A stretch of 64,000 bases of DNA from Glandiceps talaboti (lineage: Eukaryota > Hemichordata > Enteropneusta > Spengelidae). A program made the translations under genes and the position numbers. Positions 61,501 through 64,000 of this stretch are shown in pieces; position 1 is the first letter of the stretch, and each line of letters starts with the position of its first letter. Location: assembly GCF_964340395.1 (NCBI RefSeq), contig NC_135567.1:11311984-11375983 (forward strand), written 5' to 3'. The notes below the pieces were generated by a model. It saw only the letters and a program-made list of their open reading frames with translations, was not told where the DNA came from and did not search any database.

Positions 61501-63139
61501 GTGACATTTTGGAAGTACAAGCTGTGTGTACGATGTACGGAAGAATGACGTGTACAGTGTACATGTATTTCGTGTACATGTAGTGTGGATGCAAATTTGG
61601 AAAAGACGCACTGATTTTGACGCTAATTTTGGGAGAACAGGTCCCACATGACTGCGACCTCGGAGGCCCCCGGGAAGGCGTCGGAGTCAGGCTGTCACAG
61701 TTTCATTCAAAACTTAGTAGCCCAACTGGGCTACCACTCACATAATTTGGTAGCCCAGAGACAAACATTGGTAGTCTGTGGACGCGGGACTACCGCGAAT
61801 TTCGAGCCCTGTCTGTATGTACCACACTCGTTTATAGCATCCATATCAAGTACAACCCATAACACCAAAGTAAAGCATTTTCTGTATGTACCACAATCGT
61901 TTATAGCATCCATATCAAGCACAACCCATAACACCAAAGTAAAGCATTTTCTGTATGTACCACAATCGTTTATAGCATCCATATCAAGCACAACCCATAA
62001 CACCAAAGTAAAGCATTTTCTGTATGTACCACAATCGTTTATAGCATCCATATCAAGCACAACCCATAACACCAAAGTAAAGCATTTTCTGTATGTATCA
62101 CACTCGTTTATAGCATCCATATCAAGTACAACCCATAACACCAAAGTAAAGCATTTTCTGCATGTACCACAATCATTTATAGCATCCATATCAAGTGTAA
62201 AAGTATACTGTTTCATTTGCTAATTGACCACATGCTAGGCTTGTAAATAAACCAATTGAAACAGTATACTTTTACACTTGATATCAATGCTATAAATGAG
62301 TATACTACATGTAAATAGAGAAAGTGCTTTACTTCAGTGTTACTCATTGTAATATGAATGCCATAAATGAGTGTAGCACAGAAAGAAAGTGCTTTTCTTC
62401 CGTGTCACCCATTGTAATATGAATGCTATACATGAGTGTAGCACATAAAGTTGTTTTACTTTTGAATCAGTGTTACTCATTGTAATATGAATGCTATAAA
62501 TGAGTGTAGCACATAGAGAAAATGCTTTATTTCAGTGTTACTCATTGTAATATGAATGCTATAAATGAGTGTAGCACATAGAGAAAGTGCTTTACTTCAG
62601 TGTTACTTGTTGTAATATGAATGCTATAAATGAGTGTAGCACATAGAGAAAGTGATTTACTCCACTGTTACTAGTTGTACAATGTTCAGACTACAAGTGT
62701 GAGTTTCACTGTGAGGCAACATAAAGTCTTAAAACTAATAAGCTGGATTTGGGACTCCATTCACACTGAATTTTTCTACCTGACATAGATCACATACCAA
62801 AGTCATCCAATATTAGCATAGCCTTCATTTGTTCCAGTAATTTAGCAGCAACCCTGAACTTTAACCCTGGAACCCTCCTTAGCTAGTAAACTAAATACAC
62901 CTACATAATCAAATGAAATTTTGTGTCAGACACAAAAAATAAGTCAACTCTAAACACCCCACTGTATCGGAAACACAAGTTTTTTCTTTTGCCTTTTTGT
63001 TGCCCCATAAACATAATTTACATTTTTATACTTACATATTTTAGCGACAAGAGCGTTAATTATACATTGAGAGAAAACAAGCGATAATGTGTACTTGAAA
63101 TATTCCGCATCGTCTCCTTCACCATACTTGCCCCGTGTG
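55359..63139 (-). CDS. SLC35B1: SLC35B1, ER-membrane nucleotide(-sugar) transporter (5' exon outside window)
   Basis: Multi-pass ER membrane carrier of the SLC35B family; the human orthologue is reported to exchange cytosolic ATP for ER ADP. Exons: 63139-63036, 59923-59759, 59084-58927, 56880-56754, 56115-56009, 55583-55359, in one frame, about 294 residues plus stop. Family blocks in order: [96 protein letters not shown]. The tail ends [10 protein letters not shown], lysine-rich but without Lys at the -3/-4 dilysine positions. The first exon (start Met and first helix, roughly 35 residues in the family) is not seen; the first visible exon begins in phase 2 as expected for an upstream exon. 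Confidence 0.95.
55672..55972. mobile_element. MITE-like element, family D
   Basis: CGTGTTACGATTACTACGAT at left, ATAGTAATCGTAGCACGTCA at right, in the intron between SLC35B1 exons 6 and 7. Confidence 0.85.
56009..56115 (-). CDS. SLC35B1: SLC35B1 exon 6
   Basis: 107 nt, phase 1 to 0. Encodes [20 protein letters not shown] and [15 protein letters not shown]. Confidence 0.9.
56754..56880 (-). CDS. SLC35B1: SLC35B1 exon 5
   Basis: 127 nt, phase 0 to 1. Encodes [20 protein letters not shown] and [15 protein letters not shown]. Confidence 0.92.
57133..57515. mobile_element. MITE-like element, family C
   Basis: GTCTTGGTTACCCAGACTCT at left, AAGACTCTGGGTAACTGAGA at right, in the intron between SLC35B1 exons 4 and 5. 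Confidence 0.85.
57645..58300. mobile_element. Cluster of decayed elements (families L, AAAAT-type and E)
   Basis: TTAGGCCTAATAAAAAAAAG (57650) and CCAAACAATTATTTTTTTAA (57990) are family L ends. 58050-58180 resembles 16434-16665. 58200-58295 is a half family E element. Confidence 0.5.
58448..58925. repeat. Tandemly duplicated hairpin beside the SLC35B1 exon 4 donor
   Basis: Two 235-bp units. Each has an inverted repeat (AGTTACTTTGGAA against TTCCAAAGTAACT; GACGTTTCAATTCGTCT against AGACGGATCGAAACGTC) plus the 30-bp flank AACCATGATAAATATATTC and CCAACTTAC. The last flank copy is the real donor region. Confidence 0.85.
58927..59084 (-). CDS. SLC35B1: SLC35B1 exon 4
   Basis: 158 nt, phase 1 to 0. 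Encodes [20 protein letters not shown], a membrane helix, then [20 protein letters not shown]. Its donor abuts a tandemly duplicated hairpin repeat. Confidence 0.92.
59270..59540. repeat. 40-bp-type satellite, inverted relative to 16930-17412
   Basis: Units TTTTATTGTCTGCCACAACA and AAAAATGTTACCAA are the complement of the unit in ACE gene 2's last intron. Confidence 0.75.
59540..59700 (-). pseudogene. Decayed tandem copies of SLC35B1 exon 3 3' end
   Basis: A copy with intact donor (GGGTAAGTTA near 59638) matches the end of exon 3 but has an inserted 10-bp segment and a shifted frame. A third, poorer copy is near 59547. The step is about 120 then 90 bp, and the flanking GGGTCTAAG segment is repeated with it. 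Confidence 0.6.
59759..59923 (-). CDS. SLC35B1: SLC35B1 exon 3
   Basis: 165 nt, phase 1 to 1, acceptor TCATAG. Encodes [20 protein letters not shown] and [14 protein letters not shown]. Two decayed copies of its 3' end with donor follow in the intron, near 59638 and 59547. Confidence 0.93.
59965..62200. repeat. 69-bp satellite, interrupted by a transposon-like insertion
   Basis: Units contain TTTATAGCATCCATATCAAG, TACAACCCATAACACCAAAG and TAAAGCATTTTCTGTATGTA. They run 59965-60345 and resume at 61812-62195. The period is a multiple of three, so both strands stay open for long stretches. SLC35B1 intron. Confidence 0.95.
60346..61811. mobile_element. Non-autonomous hAT-like element, 1466 bp
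   Basis: Starts CAGGGCTCGAAATTCG and ends CGAATTTCGAGCCCTG, an exact 16-bp terminal inverted repeat. It is flanked by a TCTGT direct repeat (60341-60345 and 61812-61816) where the host satellite unit has one copy. Sub-terminal GGGCTACCA and TGGTAGCCC repeats. No transposase frame. The TIR start and a 5-bp target duplication suggest hAT (5-bp type); class is inferred. Confidence 0.85.
62240..62680. repeat. Degenerate repeat with GAATGCTATAAATGAGTGTAG
   Basis: Six or so units of about 65 bp. They appear to be diverged, inverted relatives of the 69-bp satellite (TGCTATAAATGAGTGT against the complement of ACACTCGTTTATAGCA). Confidence 0.75.
63036..63139 (-). CDS. SLC35B1: SLC35B1 exon 2 (first visible)
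   Basis: 104 nt, acceptor TTTCAG, donor ATAT|GTAAGT. Encodes [20 protein letters not shown] and [13 protein letters not shown]. The family-specific RGKYGEG is intact. Confidence 0.93.
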
Positions 63140-63489
63140 CTGAAAAATAATGTAAATAAATTCAAAATTAGGTTATATCGGTTACTTCATTTGATCTGTT
63201 ATGAGCTACTGTGTACAATTTTCATACATCCAAGTTAACGACAAGAATGAAGTTGGTTTCAGATTCAGAACATCATTAAGATTCACATTGGAGGAAAATA
63301 TGAGGCCAGTCTCATATTCAGCCTCAGATTCATATTCTAAAAATCACAATAAAACCAAAAGAAAAGCAGTCAAACAAGAAATTATACCATAGGGACGACA
63401 GGAATTCTCCCACTTCTCACCCGTCATAAAATATTACTTCTACAGACTTTTGAATAAAACTAAAAAATCTTTTTTTTTAAACAGGGTTA

Positions 63490-64000
63490 TGCAGATTAAT
63501 AGCATCCATATCAAGTACAACCCATAACACTAAACTAAAGCATTTTCTGTATGTACCACATTTGTTTATAGCATCCATATCAAGTACAACCCATAACACC
63601 AAAGTAAAGCATTTTCTGTATGTACCACAATCGTTTATAGCATCCATATCAAGTACAACCCATAACACCAAAGTAAAGCGTTTTCTATATATACCACACT
63701 CGTTTATAGCATCCATATCAAGTACAACCCATAATACCAAAGTAAAGCATTTTCTGTATGTACCACAATAGTTTATAGCATCCATATCAAGTACAACCCA
63801 TAACACCGAAGTAAAGCATTTTCTGTATGTACCACAATCATTTATAGCATCCATATCAAGTACAACCCATAACACCAAAGTAAAGCATTTTCTGTATGTA
63901 CCACAATCATTTATAGCATCCATATCAAGTACAACCCATAATACCAAAGTAAAGCATTTTCTGTATATACCACACTCGTTTATAGCATCCATATCAAGTA
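63490..64000. repeat. 69-bp satellite, second array, running off the right edge
   Basis: More than seven units of the same satellite as 59965-62200, beyond SLC35B1's first visible exon and open at the window end. Confidence 0.95.

Noticed and set aside
61648-62223. 191-residue repeat protein ([17 protein letters not shown] units) and its antisense partner
   Set aside because: The 69-bp period keeps frames open on both strands equally; it lies within an intron and is interrupted by a transposon elsewhere. Kept only as a finding about the satellite.

Overview
The window is animal nuclear DNA: intron-rich genes with GT-AG introns, about 60 percent A+T, long tetranucleotide microsatellites and many short palindromic (MITE-like) elements. 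The gene content (single-domain ACE-like peptidases in a tandem cluster, SLC35B1) and 0.3-4 kb introns suit a marine invertebrate, perhaps an invertebrate deuterostome such as a hemichordate or amphioxus. The sequence alone does not settle the species. All recognised genes are on the minus strand, so they read right to left.

Layout. (1) 11031 down past the left edge: ACE-like gene 1, 11 coding exons in the window, last exon(s) cut off by the window end. (2) 29830 to 16833: ACE-like gene 2, complete in 13 coding exons. The exons sum to 1959 nt (652 codons plus stop), with a signal peptide and a C-terminal membrane anchor on a tiny last exon. Its exon 6 ends in GA instead of GT. (3) 36589-36383: a third, orphan ACE first exon (signal peptide plus mature N-terminus) with its own TATA-like box and no other exons of its own. 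It could be an alternative first exon of gene 2 or a remnant of a third copy. (4) 36.7-55.3 kb: no recognisable gene; microsatellites, palindromic elements and a 99-bp satellite with higher-order structure. (5) 63139 to 55359: six exons of SLC35B1 (ER nucleotide-sugar-transporter family, ATP/ADP exchange); its first exon lies outside the window or was not seen. Its introns hold a 69-bp satellite interrupted by a 1466-bp transposon-like element with a 5-bp target duplication.

Working picture. The two ACE genes share exon number, lengths and phases and retain the HEMGH zinc site, the downstream Glu and the substrate-binding residues. Both probably encode active zinc dipeptidyl carboxypeptidases entering the secretory pathway. 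Gene 2 is predicted membrane-anchored; retention of its last intron would give an unanchored form.

The most unusual structural signal is recurrent tandem copying of exon 3' ends together with their splice donors (gene 1 exons 1 and 4, an SLC35B1 exon, and a related case beside another SLC35B1 donor). Others are an element family whose terminal repeats have expanded into 44-bp satellites, and repeated 12-mers that look like composite ETS/CRE sites. I found no CRISPR array, rRNA or convincing tRNA. I cannot claim a wholly new biological system.
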